A DNA stretch of 64,000 nucleotides from Rhodoferax sp. TS-BS-61-7 (GTDB taxonomy: Bacteria; Pseudomonadota; Gammaproteobacteria; Burkholderiales; Burkholderiaceae_C). Positions 20,610 through 30,463 of the stretch are shown here, one piece after another. How positions within the stretch are numbered: position 1 is the stretch's first letter; every line of letters starts with the position of its first letter. Below the pieces are notes generated by a model, which searched no databases, was not told where the DNA came from, and saw nothing but the letters and a program-made list of their open reading frames with translations. Where the stretch lies: NCBI RefSeq assembly GCF_002943465.1, contig NZ_PTQY01000001.1, positions 1-64,000 on the forward strand, in the 5' to 3' direction. The translations under genes were made by a program, and so were the position numbers.

Positions 20610-21054
20610 TGTTCTTCCGCGCAAAGTTCAGCAGCCGCGTGGCAATCAGCGTTTCGGCCATGAAACACAGCAAGGCCAGCAGAAAACACCCAACACCGCC
20701 CAGAAACGTGATGATGGATATGCGCAAGCCGGGGAAGTCGATGGTCTCGCCCAGGAACAGCACCATGATGGTCACCCCAATCAGGATGCCGCACAGCGTG
20801 AGCAGCGCGATACAGCTGTTGGCCAGCAGCCCCCGCGTGCGCAGCTCGGCCAGTTCAGCGTAGTTGGCATCCGTTTCCTCGGGGTGGGTCTGGTGCTTGA
20901 TGTGCTGCTCCACCGTGCGCGCGCGGTCAATGATGCGGGCCAGCCGGCCGGCCACTGCGGCAATCATGCCGGACACCGCCGTGAGCAAAAACACCGGGGC
21001 TACCGAGAGCTGAATGCCATGCGAAACCGTGTCGGGGTCCAGGGGAAAAGCCAT
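20605..21054 (-). CDS. DUF2721 family inner-membrane protein
   Basis: Protein of 149 aa with three probable membrane helices (near 15-37, 78-100 and 112-135) and the conserved GRLARIIDRAR stretch after the first helix, as in the DUF2721 family. The function of this family is not established. The gene lies downstream of the lig operon terminator and is therefore probably transcribed on its own. It ends against the inverted-repeat element. Confidence 0.85.
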   Translation of the reverse strand: MAFPLDPDTVSHGIQLSVAPVFLLTAVSGMIAAVAGRLARIIDRARTVEQHIKHQTHPEETDANYAELAELRTRGLLANSCIALLTLCGILIGVTIMVLFLGETIDFPGLRISIITFLGGVGCFLLALLCFMAETLIATRLLNFARKNT

Positions 21055-21066
21055 GCGCGTACCTCA

Positions 21067-21104
21067 ATAAAAAACGCCATGCGGGCAGACAGCCGCATGG
21101 CGTT
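21067..21104 (-). terminator. Rho-independent terminator of the lig operon
   Basis: On the minus strand AACGCCATGCGG pairs without mismatch with CCGCATGGCGTT across an 8-base loop and is followed by a T-run (TTTTTTATT). It lies 18 bases after ligC, so it ends the protocatechuate operon. Confidence 0.93.
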
Positions 21105-21121
21105 GCATTGTAGGACTGCGC

Positions 21122-22083
21122 TTAGCTCTGTTGCGCCAGTTGCTGCTCCAGCTGATGCAACACGCGGTAGCAGTCCAGCACGCGGCCCACGCTGGAGTTG
21201 GGTTCGCGGCCTTCTTTGATGGCGGCAAAGAATTCGCGGTCTTGCAGCTCGATGCCGTTCATGCTCACCGCCACCTGGCTCACGTCGATCTTCTCTTCCT
21301 TGCCGGTGAACAGGTCGTCGTAGCGCGCCAGGTAGGTGGCCGTGTCGCCGATATAGCGGAAGTAGGTGCCCAGGGGGCCGTCGTTGTTAAAGCTCAAGGA
21401 CAAGGTGCAGATGGCACCGTTGGCCGCGCGCAGCTGGATGCTCATGTCCATGGCAATGCCCAGCACCGGGTGGATGGGCCCCTGGATGGCGTTGGCCTGC
21501 ACGATGGGGCTGTTGGCCTGGTAGGCAAACAGGTCCACCGTGTGGGCGGCGTGGTGCCACAGCAAGTGGTCGGTCCAGCTACGGGCCTGGCCCAGCGCAT
21601 TGGTGTTGGTGCGGCGGAAGAAGTAGGTCTGCACATCCATCTGCTGGATGTTGAACTTGCCAGCGGTGATCTGCTCATTCACATACTGGTGGCTGGGGTT
21701 GAAGCGGCGCGTGTGGCCACACATGGCAACCAGGCCAGTACGCTTTTGCTCCGCCACCACAGCGTCTGCACCCACCCAGCTGTCAGCCAAGGGAATTTCC
21801 ACCTGCACGTGTTTGCCGGCCTTCAGGCAGGCCAGCGTTTGCTCGGCATGCATCTGGGTGGGTGTGCACAGAATCACCGCGTCCAACTCGGACAGCGCCA
21901 AGCTGTCGGCCAGTTCGGTGGTGACGTGACCAATGCCGTATTTGGCGGCTACTTCTTTGGTTTTTTCCAGGTCACGGCTGATTAGCGAGATGACTTCCAC
22001 GCCATCGATGTTCTTGATGCCGTCCAGGTGTTTGATGCCAAAGGCACCGGCACCGGCCAGCGCGACTTTGATGGTTTTAGACA

Positions 22084-22084
<1 letters not shown>
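21122..22084 (-). CDS. ligC: 4-carboxy-2-hydroxymuconate-6-semialdehyde dehydrogenase
   Basis: Protein of 320 aa, a Gfo/Idh-type dehydrogenase (VALAGAGAFGIKHLDGI near the N terminus, LCTPTQMHAEQTLACLKAGKHVQVEIPLA). Role by family and context: oxidises the ring-cleavage product of LigAB, in its hemiacetal form, to 2-pyrone-4,6-dicarboxylate with NADP+. Called pmdC in Comamonas. The ATG at 22084 overlaps the ligB stop by one base (TAATG) and has GGAG upstream; a longer in-frame reading would overlap ligB extensively and is rejected. Last gene of the operon. Confidence 0.94.
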
Positions 22085-23419
<1,335 letters not shown>

Positions 23420-23420
23420 A

Positions 23421-24341
23421 TCAGTCTTTCAAAGTTTCAGGCCAATAGAGGCGATTCGGGTTGTCCACCAGCAGCTTGTGCTGCAGTTCGGCGGTGGGTG
23501 CAATGTGCGGGATAAAGTCCACCAACAGACCATCGTCGGGCATGTGGTCCTTGAGGTTGGGGTGCGGCCAGTCGGTGCCCCACAACACGCGGTCAGGGAA
23601 CTGCTCGACGATGCGCTTGGCAAACGGGATCACATCGCGATAGGCATTCTGTTCACCGTTCAAGGCCTTGGGGCCACTGACCGACAGGCGCTCGGGGCAG
23701 CTCACCTTGCTCCACACATTCTGGTGCTCGCGCATAAACTTTTCAAACAAGGCGAACTGCGGCCCGTCCACCGGCAGCGACACATCCGGGCGGCCCATGT
23801 GGTCCACCACCACGGTGGTGGGCAGCGCGGTGAAGAAGTCCCACAGCTCGGGCAGATCCACTGCTTCAAAATAGATCACCACATGCCAACCCCACTTGGC
23901 AATGCGCCCGGCAATCTCCATCAGCTCGTCCTTGGGCGTGAAGTCCACCAGGCGCTTGACGAAGTTGAAGCGCACACCGCGCACACCCGCATCGTGCATG
24001 GCCTGGATCTCTTCATCCGTCACGCTGCGCTTGACCGTGGCCACGCCGCGCGCCTTGCCCTTGCTGGCCAGCAGTGCGTCCACCATGGCACGGTTGTCGG
24101 AGCCGTGGCAGGTGGCCTGCACGATCACGTTTTTCTCAAACCCCAGGTGGTCGCGCAGGGCGAACAGCTGGTGCTTGGAGGCGTCGCAGGGCGTGTACTT
24201 GCGTTCGGGTGCGAAGGGGAACTCGGCACCGGGGCCAAACACATGGCAATGCGCGTCCACTGCGCCCGCAGGCACCTGGAAGCGGGGTGTGGCGGGGCCG
24301 GTGTACCAATCCATCCAGCCGGGGGTTTTTTCAAAGTTCAT
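23421..24341 (-). CDS. ligI: 2-pyrone-4,6-dicarboxylate hydrolase
   Basis: Protein of 306 aa of the amidohydrolase superfamily (VDAHCHVFGPG metal motif, RGVRFNFVKRLVD, VVDHMGRPDVS, LWGTDWPHPN with the catalytic Asp). It hydrolyses 2-pyrone-4,6-dicarboxylate to 4-oxalomesaconate; called pmdD in Comamonas. Two starts are possible: GTG at 24350, which overlaps the preceding stop as GTGA, and ATG at 24341, used here because ATG is the commoner codon. Neither has a good ribosome-binding site, so coupling to the upstream binding-protein gene is likely. Confidence 0.94.
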   Translation of the reverse strand: MNFEKTPGWMDWYTGPATPRFQVPAGAVDAHCHVFGPGAEFPFAPERKYTPCDASKHQLFALRDHLGFEKNVIVQATCHGSDNRAMVDALLASKGKARGVATVKRSVTDEEIQAMHDAGVRGVRFNFVKRLVDFTPKDELMEIAGRIAKWGWHVVIYFEAVDLPELWDFFTALPTTVVVDHMGRPDVSLPVDGPQFALFEKFMREHQNVWSKVSCPERLSVSGPKALNGEQNAYRDVIPFAKRIVEQFPDRVLWGTDWPHPNLKDHMPDDGLLVDFIPHIAPTAELQHKLLVDNPNRLYWPETLKD

Positions 24342-24346
24342 GGTGT

Positions 24347-25612
24347 TCACTTGGCTTTGGAGACAGGGGGAACGGATGCCACCGCCGGTGCAGCACCGGG
24401 CAAGGCGGCAGCTACGGTGCGGCGAAACTCCGCAGAATTCATGGCAATCTGGCTGCGGTTGGGCAGCTCGACCTGCCCGCCCTCAATGGAGCGTACGGTG
24501 GCCAACACGCGCGGCCGCCCTTCGCGGATGACCACGAAATAACTTTCTCGGTTCAGCTCGCCAAAGAAGTCGTAGCCGGTAGAGCTGAGCAACTCCGGGT
24601 ACTTGCGGATGTCAAAACGCGTGTCCTTCACGGCCTTGAGGAACAGGGCCTGGTCGACCTTGCCCGCCAGCTCCAAGCCGGCCTTGATCAGCTGCACCAC
24701 AAAGAAGCCTTTGATCGCGTTGTGGTCTGGGCGCGCGCCGTAGCGCGTGATGTAACGCGCGGTGAACGACTGCACCTGCGGCGTGGGCGCATCCACCGAC
24801 GCGATCATGTGGGCGAACACGCCCTCTGCGCCACCAGCCGCACCATCCACCACCGTTTGCGCAGCCACCAGGCCGTCGGTAAAGATGGGCTTGTTAAAAC
24901 CTTGCTTGCGCAGTTCCTTGAGCAGGCCGATCGCCTCGGTCTCGGTGGTGTAGAACAGCAGCGCTTCGGGTTGGGCGGCGATCAAATCGGCGATGTCCTT
25001 GCTGAAATCGGTTTGCCCGGGTTTGATGGCACGGTCAAAACTCACATTGACGTTGCGCCGCTTGAGCACCTCCGCCAGCGCGGCCTTGCCGTCGCGCCCA
25101 AAGTCGTTGTCGATGGACATGAGCGCCAGGCTTTTGGGCTCCAGCCCATAGGCCACAAACGAGGCCAGGCGCGGGGCCGAGGCCGTTTGCGAGAGCGAGC
25201 TGCGCATCAGCGTAGGGTGGAACTTGCGCGTGAGCGACGCGGCCTCGCCACCCGTGAAGTGCGGGATGCCGGTGGTGGTGGTGACGGGCATGGACGCCAG
25301 CGTGAGCCCGGAAAACACCGGCCCCAAAACGGCAAAAGGCTTACCCGCCACGGCCTGGCCCATGGCCTCTTTGGCGGCATCGGGTTTGGTGTCGATGTCG
25401 AACTGGGTCAGTGCCAGCTTTTGCCCCAGCACGCCACCACTGCCATTGATCTCGTCAATGGCCATGCGGTAACCGTTCTTAAAACTGGTGCCGGCCAGGG
25501 TACCGGGGCCCTTGGCCTCGGTCACACCGGCCAGCGGGATTTGCGCCTGGCAGGCCAGGGCAGCAGCGCCCGCCAAGCAGCACAGGGCACGAAGCAGGGC
25601 ACGAGGCGTCAT
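24347..25612 (-). CDS. Branched-chain amino acid-type ABC substrate-binding protein inside the lig operon
   Basis: Protein of 421 aa with a signal peptide (MTPRALLRALCCLAGAAALACQAQ, cleavage around residue 24) and a Peripla_BP_6 LivJ/LivK-like fold (YRMAIDEINGSGGVLGQKL, IPHFTGGEAASL, PIFTDGLVAAQTVVDG). No permease or ATPase is adjacent, so it probably feeds the livHMGF system 9 kb away or another one. Its place between ligK and ligI points to protocatechuate or a related aromatic acid as ligand, which is inference. ATG at 25612 gives a normal signal peptide; an in-frame start 18 bases earlier would add six residues. Confidence 0.88.
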   Translation of the reverse strand: MTPRALLRALCCLAGAAALACQAQIPLAGVTEAKGPGTLAGTSFKNGYRMAIDEINGSGGVLGQKLALTQFDIDTKPDAAKEAMGQAVAGKPFAVLGPVFSGLTLASMPVTTTTGIPHFTGGEAASLTRKFHPTLMRSSLSQTASAPRLASFVAYGLEPKSLALMSIDNDFGRDGKAALAEVLKRRNVNVSFDRAIKPGQTDFSKDIADLIAAQPEALLFYTTETEAIGLLKELRKQGFNKPIFTDGLVAAQTVVDGAAGGAEGVFAHMIASVDAPTPQVQSFTARYITRYGARPDHNAIKGFFVVQLIKAGLELAGKVDQALFLKAVKDTRFDIRKYPELLSSTGYDFFGELNRESYFVVIREGRPRVLATVRSIEGGQVELPNRSQIAMNSAEFRRTVAAALPGAAPAVASVPPVSKAK

Positions 25613-25631
25613 GGCGTGGCTGGGGCGCACG

Positions 25632-26321
25632 TCAGTCGATGTATTTCAAGCCCGCGGCCGCCAGCGGCTCGCGCATCTTGTACATGTCCAGCCCCAGCAC
25701 GCCAGCAGCCAGCCTCTCGCGCTTTTCACCCTCAAAGCTTTCACGCTTCTGGGCAGCGGCCAAGGTGGCAACGGCTTTAGCGGCGGGCACGCAGACCACA
25801 CCGTCGTCATCCGCCACGATCACGTCACCGGGCGTCACCAGCATGCCGGCGCAGACGATGGGGATGTTGACCGAGCCCAGCGTGGCTTTGATGGTGCCCT
25901 TGCTGCTGATGGCCTTGCTCCACACGGGGAAGCCCATGCGCTGCAGCTCTTTCACGTCACGCACACCGCCGTCGATGATGAGGGCACGCGCACCGCGGGC
26001 CTGGAAGGAGGTGGCCAGCAGGTCGCCAAAGAAGCCGTCGGTGCACTCGGCGGTGACGGTGGCTACCACGATGTCACCGGGCTGGATTTGCTCGGCCGCC
26101 ACATGCATCATCCAGTTGTCGCCTGGCTGCAGCAACACGGTGACTGCCGTGCCGGACACTTGGACACCGCTTTGAATGGGGCGCATATAAGGCTTGAGCA
26201 GGCCCACGCGGCCCATGGCCTCGTGCACAGTGGCGGAGCCGAGGGCGGCCAGGCCGTCTGCGGCTGCGCGGTCTGCGCGGGTGATGTTTTTGTAGACAAC
26301 GCCTAGTTCGTACATATTCAT
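25632..26321 (-). CDS. ligK: 4-carboxy-4-hydroxy-2-oxoadipate aldolase / oxaloacetate decarboxylase
   Basis: Protein of 229 aa of the RraA-like class II aldolases. The catalytic region [12 protein letters not shown], with its Arg and Asp, and [16 protein letters not shown] are typical. It cleaves 4-carboxy-4-hydroxy-2-oxoadipate to pyruvate and oxaloacetate, and family members also decarboxylate oxaloacetate; called pmdF in Comamonas. The ATG is preceded by CTGAGGAG at good spacing. It lies immediately after the 157-bp intercistronic region with the long hairpin, so its expression may be tuned there. Confidence 0.94.
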   Translation of the reverse strand: MNMYELGVVYKNITRADRAAADGLAALGSATVHEAMGRVGLLKPYMRPIQSGVQVSGTAVTVLLQPGDNWMMHVAAEQIQPGDIVVATVTAECTDGFFGDLLATSFQARGARALIIDGGVRDVKELQRMGFPVWSKAISSKGTIKATLGSVNIPIVCAGMLVTPGDVIVADDDGVVCVPAAKAVATLAAAQKRESFEGEKRERLAAGVLGLDMYKMREPLAAAGLKYID

Positions 26322-26366
26322 TTCTCCTCAGTATTTCTTGCTGGTCCCCTCCAAACACACTCGCAA

Positions 26367-26458
26367 GGATCGGGGTGGCTGGGTGTTTTGCGAAGGTAAA
26401 GGAGGAGCCCGCAACGCGGGCGGGGGACACGCAGCAAAACGCCCGGCCACCCTGATCC
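26367..26458 (+). repeat. Long hairpin element between ligJ and ligK
   Basis: Bases 26367-26391 and 26434-26458 pair over 25 consecutive positions when the plus strand is RNA. Twenty-two pairs are Watson-Crick and three are G-U; on the minus strand those three become C-A mismatches. The apical part holds a second stem, GCCCGC-AAC-GCGGGC (26407-26421), and the sequence AAAGGAGGAG. The flanking genes are all on the minus strand, so the better-folding strand is antisense to the operon. It may be an extragenic palindrome of REP/BIME type. Confidence 0.75.
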
Positions 26459-26478
26459 CCCTACCAAGCAAAACTGAA

Positions 26479-27519
26479 TTACTTGCCCTTGGCCTTCAAC
26501 ACCGCATCCAAGCGCGGAAACACGCGCCGCGCATTGCCTTCGTAAATCTGGAACCGGTCCTCATTGCTCAAAATCTTGGACGCCTCGATATAGCGCTTGG
26601 TGTCGTCGTAGTAGTTGCCGGTCTGCGGGTCGATGCCACGCACCGCACCAATCATCTCGGACGCAAACAACACGTTCTTGACCGGGATCACGGTATTGAG
26701 CAGATCAATGCCGGGCTGGTGGTATACGCACGTATCGAAGTAGATGTTGTTAAGCAAATGCTCTTCCAACAACGGCTTCTTCAGCTCTTGCGCCAGACCG
26801 CGGAAACGGCCCCAGTGGTAAGGCACGGCGCCGCCGCCATGGGGAATGAGGAACTTGAGCGTGGGGAACTGCTTGAACAAATCACTGGTCAAGCACTGCA
26901 TGAAGGCCGTGGTGTCGGCGTTCAGGTAATGGGCGCCGGTGGTGTGGAAGCAGGCGTTGCAGCTGGTGCTCACGTGGATCATCGCGGGGATGTCGTACTC
27001 CACCATCTTCTCGTAGATGGGGAACCACTGCTTGTCGCTCAAGGGGGGCGAGGTCCAGTGGCCGCCGCTGGGATCGGGGTTGAGGTTGATGCCCACGTTG
27101 CCGTACTGCTCCACACACTTCACCAGTTCAGGAATGCAGGTGGCCGGGTCCACGCCAGGGCTTTGCGGCAGCATGGCGGCGGGGATGAAGTGGTCGGGGA
27201 AAAGCTGGGCCACGCGGTAGCACAGCTCGTTGCAGATGGCTGCCCAGGTGGCGCTGGTGTTGAAGTCACCAATGTGGTGGGCCATGAAGCTGGCGCGCGG
27301 GCTGAAGATGGTGAGGTCGGAGCCACGCTCCTTCATCAGGCGCAGCTGGTTTTGCTCGATGGTCTCGATCAGCTCGTCGTCGCTGATCTTCAGGTCCGCC
27401 ACCTTGGGGCCCAGCTCGGGGGTGGCCAGGTTGGCGATCTGGGCGTTGCGCCAGTTTTCCAGCGCCTTGGGCGCGGTGGTGTAGTGGCCGTGGCAGTCAA
27501 TGATCAGGGGCTTTTTCAC
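26479..27519 (-). CDS. ligJ: 4-oxalomesaconate hydratase
   Basis: Protein of 346 aa, amidohydrolase-superfamily hydratase that adds water to oxalomesaconate to give 4-carboxy-4-hydroxy-2-oxoadipate; called pmdE in Comamonas. DCHGHY at residues 8-13 gives the metal-binding His pair; MIHVSTSCNACFH, FLIPHGGGAVPYHWGRF and NIYFDTCVYHQPG follow. The family depends on Zn2+. The start is preceded by AGGAGAC. It is the first recognised catabolic gene of the operon. Confidence 0.94.
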   Translation of the reverse strand: MKKPLIIDCHGHYTTAPKALENWRNAQIANLATPELGPKVADLKISDDELIETIEQNQLRLMKERGSDLTIFSPRASFMAHHIGDFNTSATWAAICNELCYRVAQLFPDHFIPAAMLPQSPGVDPATCIPELVKCVEQYGNVGINLNPDPSGGHWTSPPLSDKQWFPIYEKMVEYDIPAMIHVSTSCNACFHTTGAHYLNADTTAFMQCLTSDLFKQFPTLKFLIPHGGGAVPYHWGRFRGLAQELKKPLLEEHLLNNIYFDTCVYHQPGIDLLNTVIPVKNVLFASEMIGAVRGIDPQTGNYYDDTKRYIEASKILSNEDRFQIYEGNARRVFPRLDAVLKAKGK

Positions 27520-27557
27520 GGGTGTCTCCTGGGGTCTTGTATGGGGTTGAACGGGGC

Positions 27558-28268
27558 TCAGGCGGCAACCATGCCCTGGCGCTGTTTGGCGGCAGCGGCC
27601 TGCGGCGCGGCCATAAAGGCCAGCAGCGCCCGAACGGCCTCTGGCTGGGTGGACAAGCTGCCCACGCCGGCCGAGAAGGTGGTGGTGATCTGAATGTCGG
27701 CGGGCAGCGGACCCACGATGGTGATGCCTTCCACATGGATGAGTTCACTGAGCTGCTGGAAGCCCAAGGCCACCTCGCCACGCGCCACCAGCGCACCCAC
27801 AGGCACGCCGGGCGGCGCCTGCACGATGCGGCTTCGAATCTCGTCTGCAATGCCCCAGCGCGCAAACAACTGGGCCAGCGCCACGCCGCTGGGGCCGGTG
27901 GAGTAGCTCAGCGTGGGCGCGGCTAGCACGGCTGCACGCACCGCGTCTTCGGAAGAAATATCGGGCACGGGGGCACCGGCCTGCACCGCCACGGCCACGC
28001 CGGAGTGCACCAAGTCCACCTGGCTGCCGGGCAGCAGGTGGCCGGCAGCCAGCAGCTTGGCGATGGCGTCGGAGGCCAGGAACACGGCGTCAAACACCTC
28101 GCCCGCCTGCACGCGCTTGGCAGCGTCCACCCCGCCCACGGACTCGATGACCACCGCCTGGCCCGTGCGCGCCGTGAAGTCTACGGCCAGCTCGGTCAGC
28201 AGCAAACGCGTCGCCATGGACGAGATGCAGCGCAGGGCCACGGACGGGGTGGGGGCAGGTGTTGGCAT
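27558..28268 (-). CDS. Molybdate-binding-like extracellular solute-binding protein
   Basis: Protein of 236 aa resembling the ModA/PBP-II fold (LAVDFTARTGQAVVIESVGGVDAAKRVQAGEVFDAVFLAS, LSYSTGPSGVALAQLFARWGI, VALGFQQLSELI). No clear signal peptide is visible with the start used here, which is odd for a binding protein; a cytoplasmic or sensory role is possible. It is the first gene of the lig operon (38 bp before ligJ) and diverges from the LysR gene. The start is uncertain: longer in-frame readings would cross the LysR gene and are rejected. Confidence 0.72.
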   Translation of the reverse strand: MPTPAPTPSVALRCISSMATRLLLTELAVDFTARTGQAVVIESVGGVDAAKRVQAGEVFDAVFLASDAIAKLLAAGHLLPGSQVDLVHSGVAVAVQAGAPVPDISSEDAVRAAVLAAPTLSYSTGPSGVALAQLFARWGIADEIRSRIVQAPPGVPVGALVARGEVALGFQQLSELIHVEGITIVGPLPADIQITTTFSAGVGSLSTQPEAVRALLAFMAAPQAAAAKQRQGMVAA

Positions 28269-28392
28269 GGTGGGTATTCTGGTCGGCGCACCGCCCTTTG
28301 ATAAGCCAAGGGGAGCACTAGCAGCTATCTCAAATTGGCATAATCGGAAGGCAGCTATTCGCTGATGCCACACCCCCACCCTGGAGCCCGCG

Positions 28393-29313
28393 ATGGACCT
28401 CAAACAGCTTGAATACTTTGTGCGCGTGGCCGAAATGGGCAGCTTTACCCGTGCCTCGATCTCGCTGGACGTGGCACAACCGGCGCTGAGCCGGCAGATC
28501 CGCCTGCTGGAGGTGGAGCTGCGACAAAACCTGCTCACGCGCAATGGCCGCGGCGCGGTGCCCACCGAGGCGGGCAAGCTGCTGCTGGAGCACGGGCGCG
28601 GCATTCTGCACCAGGTGCAGCTCACGCGCGAGGAGCTGGGCGCGGCCCGCGGCGCGCTGGCTGGGCGGGTGTCCATCGGCCTACCGCCCAGCCTGTCCAA
28701 GCTCATCACGGTGCCACTGGTGCTGGCGTTTCGGGAGCATCTGCCGCAAGCGCAGCTGACGCTGACCGAGGGTTTTTCAGTGCAGATGCACGAAGGCCTG
28801 CGCCTGGGCAACCTGGACATGGCTGTGCTCTACAACCCCGGCCAGAGCACCGAGCTGGAGATGAGCACGCTGGACGAGGACGAGCTGTCCCTGATCTCGC
28901 ACAACCCACAAACCGGTGGCAAAAGCAAACCCGCCAAGCCGGCGCCAGCCATCAGCCTCCAGGACGTGGCCAATCTGCCGCTGATCCTGCCGAGCCGGCC
29001 CAATGCATTTCGCATCCTGATCGAGGGCGAGATGATGGCCATTGGCCGCCGCCCCGAGGTGATGCTGGAGGTGGACGGCCTGAACGCCATCCTGAACCTG
29101 GTGAAAGAAGGCATGGGCCACGCCGTGTTGCCCAGCTACACGCTGAGCAACTTTGACAACCCCGACACCTTCACCGTGCAGGCCATCCACAGCCCGCGCA
29201 TCATGAGCCAGCTGATGCTGGTATGGTCTTCGCGCCGGCCCACCACGCAAACCCAGCGCAAGGCCATGGACGTGGTGAACCAGGTGGTGCTCAAGGCCAT
29301 CCACCGCAATTAG
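28393..29313 (+). CDS. LysR-family regulator, probably of the lig operon
   Basis: Protein of 306 aa. The N-terminal HTH is standard (MDLKQLEYFVRVAEMGSFTRASISLDVAQPALSRQIRLLE) and the rest is the inducer-binding domain (VSIGLPPSLSKLITVPLVLAF, LPLILPSRPNAFRILIE). It lies divergently 124 bp from the start of the lig operon, the usual arrangement of a LysR activator with its target; the inducer would be protocatechuate or a ring-cleavage intermediate. In that gap GCAGCTAT occurs twice, 30 bp apart (28321 and 28352), which may be regulator half-sites. Confidence 0.92.
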   Translation: MDLKQLEYFVRVAEMGSFTRASISLDVAQPALSRQIRLLEVELRQNLLTRNGRGAVPTEAGKLLLEHGRGILHQVQLTREELGAARGALAGRVSIGLPPSLSKLITVPLVLAFREHLPQAQLTLTEGFSVQMHEGLRLGNLDMAVLYNPGQSTELEMSTLDEDELSLISHNPQTGGKSKPAKPAPAISLQDVANLPLILPSRPNAFRILIEGEMMAIGRRPEVMLEVDGLNAILNLVKEGMGHAVLPSYTLSNFDNPDTFTVQAIHSPRIMSQLMLVWSSRRPTTQTQRKAMDVVNQVVLKAIHRN

Positions 29314-29423
29314 CGCCGGCCCTGCGCTTTTTGGCATAGCTGCTATGGCCGGGACAAACTTGCCGATACCGGCGGCGCCCGCACACACTCCTTGCCAAAC
29401 CATCACAGCAGGAGACCCGGCAC

Positions 29424-30422
29424 ATGCCCACCATTACTCACAAATTGATAGCTGTTTGCGCAGTATCCATCGGGGCTAGTGGCCTCTTTTACGCCCAAAC
29501 GGCGAGTGCACAGAGCGCCACCAGCTACCCCGGAAAAACCATCCGCCTGGTCGTGCCCTTCACACCTGGTGGTTCGACCGACATCCTGGCGCGCGCCATT
29601 GGCCAGAAGCTCACCGAAGCCTGGGGCCAGTCGGTGATCATTGACAACGTGCCCGGTGCCGGCGGCGCCATTGGAGCGGACAAGGTGGCCAAGGCCCCGG
29701 CCGACGGCTACACCTTGCTCATGGGCCACATCGGCACGCTGGCGGTGAACCCCTCGCTCTACCCCAACCTGCCCTATGACCCGATCAAGAGTTTTGCCCC
29801 CGTGGCCTGGGTGGCGCGCGTGCCCAATGTGCTGGTGGTGCACCCCAGCGTGCCCGCCAAATCCGTGAAAGAACTGGTGGCCCTGGCCAAGTCCAAACCC
29901 GGGCAGATGAACTACGGCTCTGGCGGCAACGGCAGCGCGGCCAACCTGGCCACCGAGTACTTCAAGCTGCAGACCGGCACCTCGCTGCTGCACATTCCTT
30001 ACCGCGGCACGGCCCCTGCGGTCACCGACTTGGTGGGCGGGCAGACGCAGGTGTTGTTCACCGGCGCGCCGGCTGTCATCAGCCAGATCAAAAATGGCCA
30101 GCTGCGCGCGCTGGCCGTCTCCAGCCCCAAACGCATGGACGCCCTGCCCGACCTGCCCACCGTGGCAGAAAGTGGCTACCCCGGTTTTGAGGCGGACCAG
30201 TGGTATGGCGTGGTGGCCCCGGCCGGTACACCCGCCGATGTGATTGCCAAACTCAACACCCAGATCAACCAGGCCCTGAACTCAGCCGAACTCAAGAACC
30301 GCCTGAATGCCGAAGGCGCCATCGCCACGCCAGACACCCCGGCCAACTTTGGCAAACTGATTGCCGCCGAGATTGCGCGCTGGAAACCGGTGATCAGTGG
30401 CGGGCGGGTGAAGGCGGACTAA
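29424..30422 (+). CDS. Bug/TctC-family periplasmic binding protein with repeat-derived signal peptide
   Basis: Protein of 332 aa of the Bug family (tripartite tricarboxylate transporter receptors). Mature part starts about residue 30 with YPGKTIRLVVPFTPGGSTDILARAIGQKL, the beta-hairpin loop that binds carboxylates. No TctA/TctB membrane genes are near, as usual for these amplified orphans in Burkholderiales. The signal peptide MPTITHKLIAVCAVSIGASG is largely encoded by repeat copy R5. GCAGGAGA lies upstream of the ATG. Position after the LysR gene suggests an aromatic or dicarboxylic acid ligand. Confidence 0.92.
   Translation: MPTITHKLIAVCAVSIGASGLFYAQTASAQSATSYPGKTIRLVVPFTPGGSTDILARAIGQKLTEAWGQSVIIDNVPGAGGAIGADKVAKAPADGYTLLMGHIGTLAVNPSLYPNLPYDPIKSFAPVAWVARVPNVLVVHPSVPAKSVKELVALAKSKPGQMNYGSGGNGSAANLATEYFKLQTGTSLLHIPYRGTAPAVTDLVGGQTQVLFTGAPAVISQIKNGQLRALAVSSPKRMDALPDLPTVAESGYPGFEADQWYGVVAPAGTPADVIAKLNTQINQALNSAELKNRLNAEGAIATPDTPANFGKLIAAEIARWKPVISGGRVKAD
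29436..29484 (-). repeat. 49-bp dispersed repeat, copy R5, encoding a signal peptide core
   Basis: Plus-strand reading is ACTCACAAATTGATAGCTG, TTTGCGCAGTATCCATCGG, GGCTAGTGGCC, the reverse complement of the repeat pattern. It covers codons 5-21 of the Bug gene in the same frame as R4 in ligB, giving LIAVCAVSIGASGL. The 5' edge is the least conserved part. Confidence 0.75.
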
Positions 30423-30463
30423 GCATCGGCCTACGCGAACGGCGTGTTGTTTTACCCGTTGCG

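Noticed and set aside
24341..24350. Choice of GTG at 24350 for ligI with GTGA overlap.
   Set aside because: Plausible, but ATG at 24341 was kept because neither start has a ribosome-binding site and ATG is commoner; the difference is three residues.
29330..29356. GGCATAGCTGCTATGGCC resembling part of the 49-bp repeat in reverse.
   Set aside because: Only the ATAGCTGCT stretch agrees; the TTGCGC core and the other end are missing, so it was not counted as a copy.
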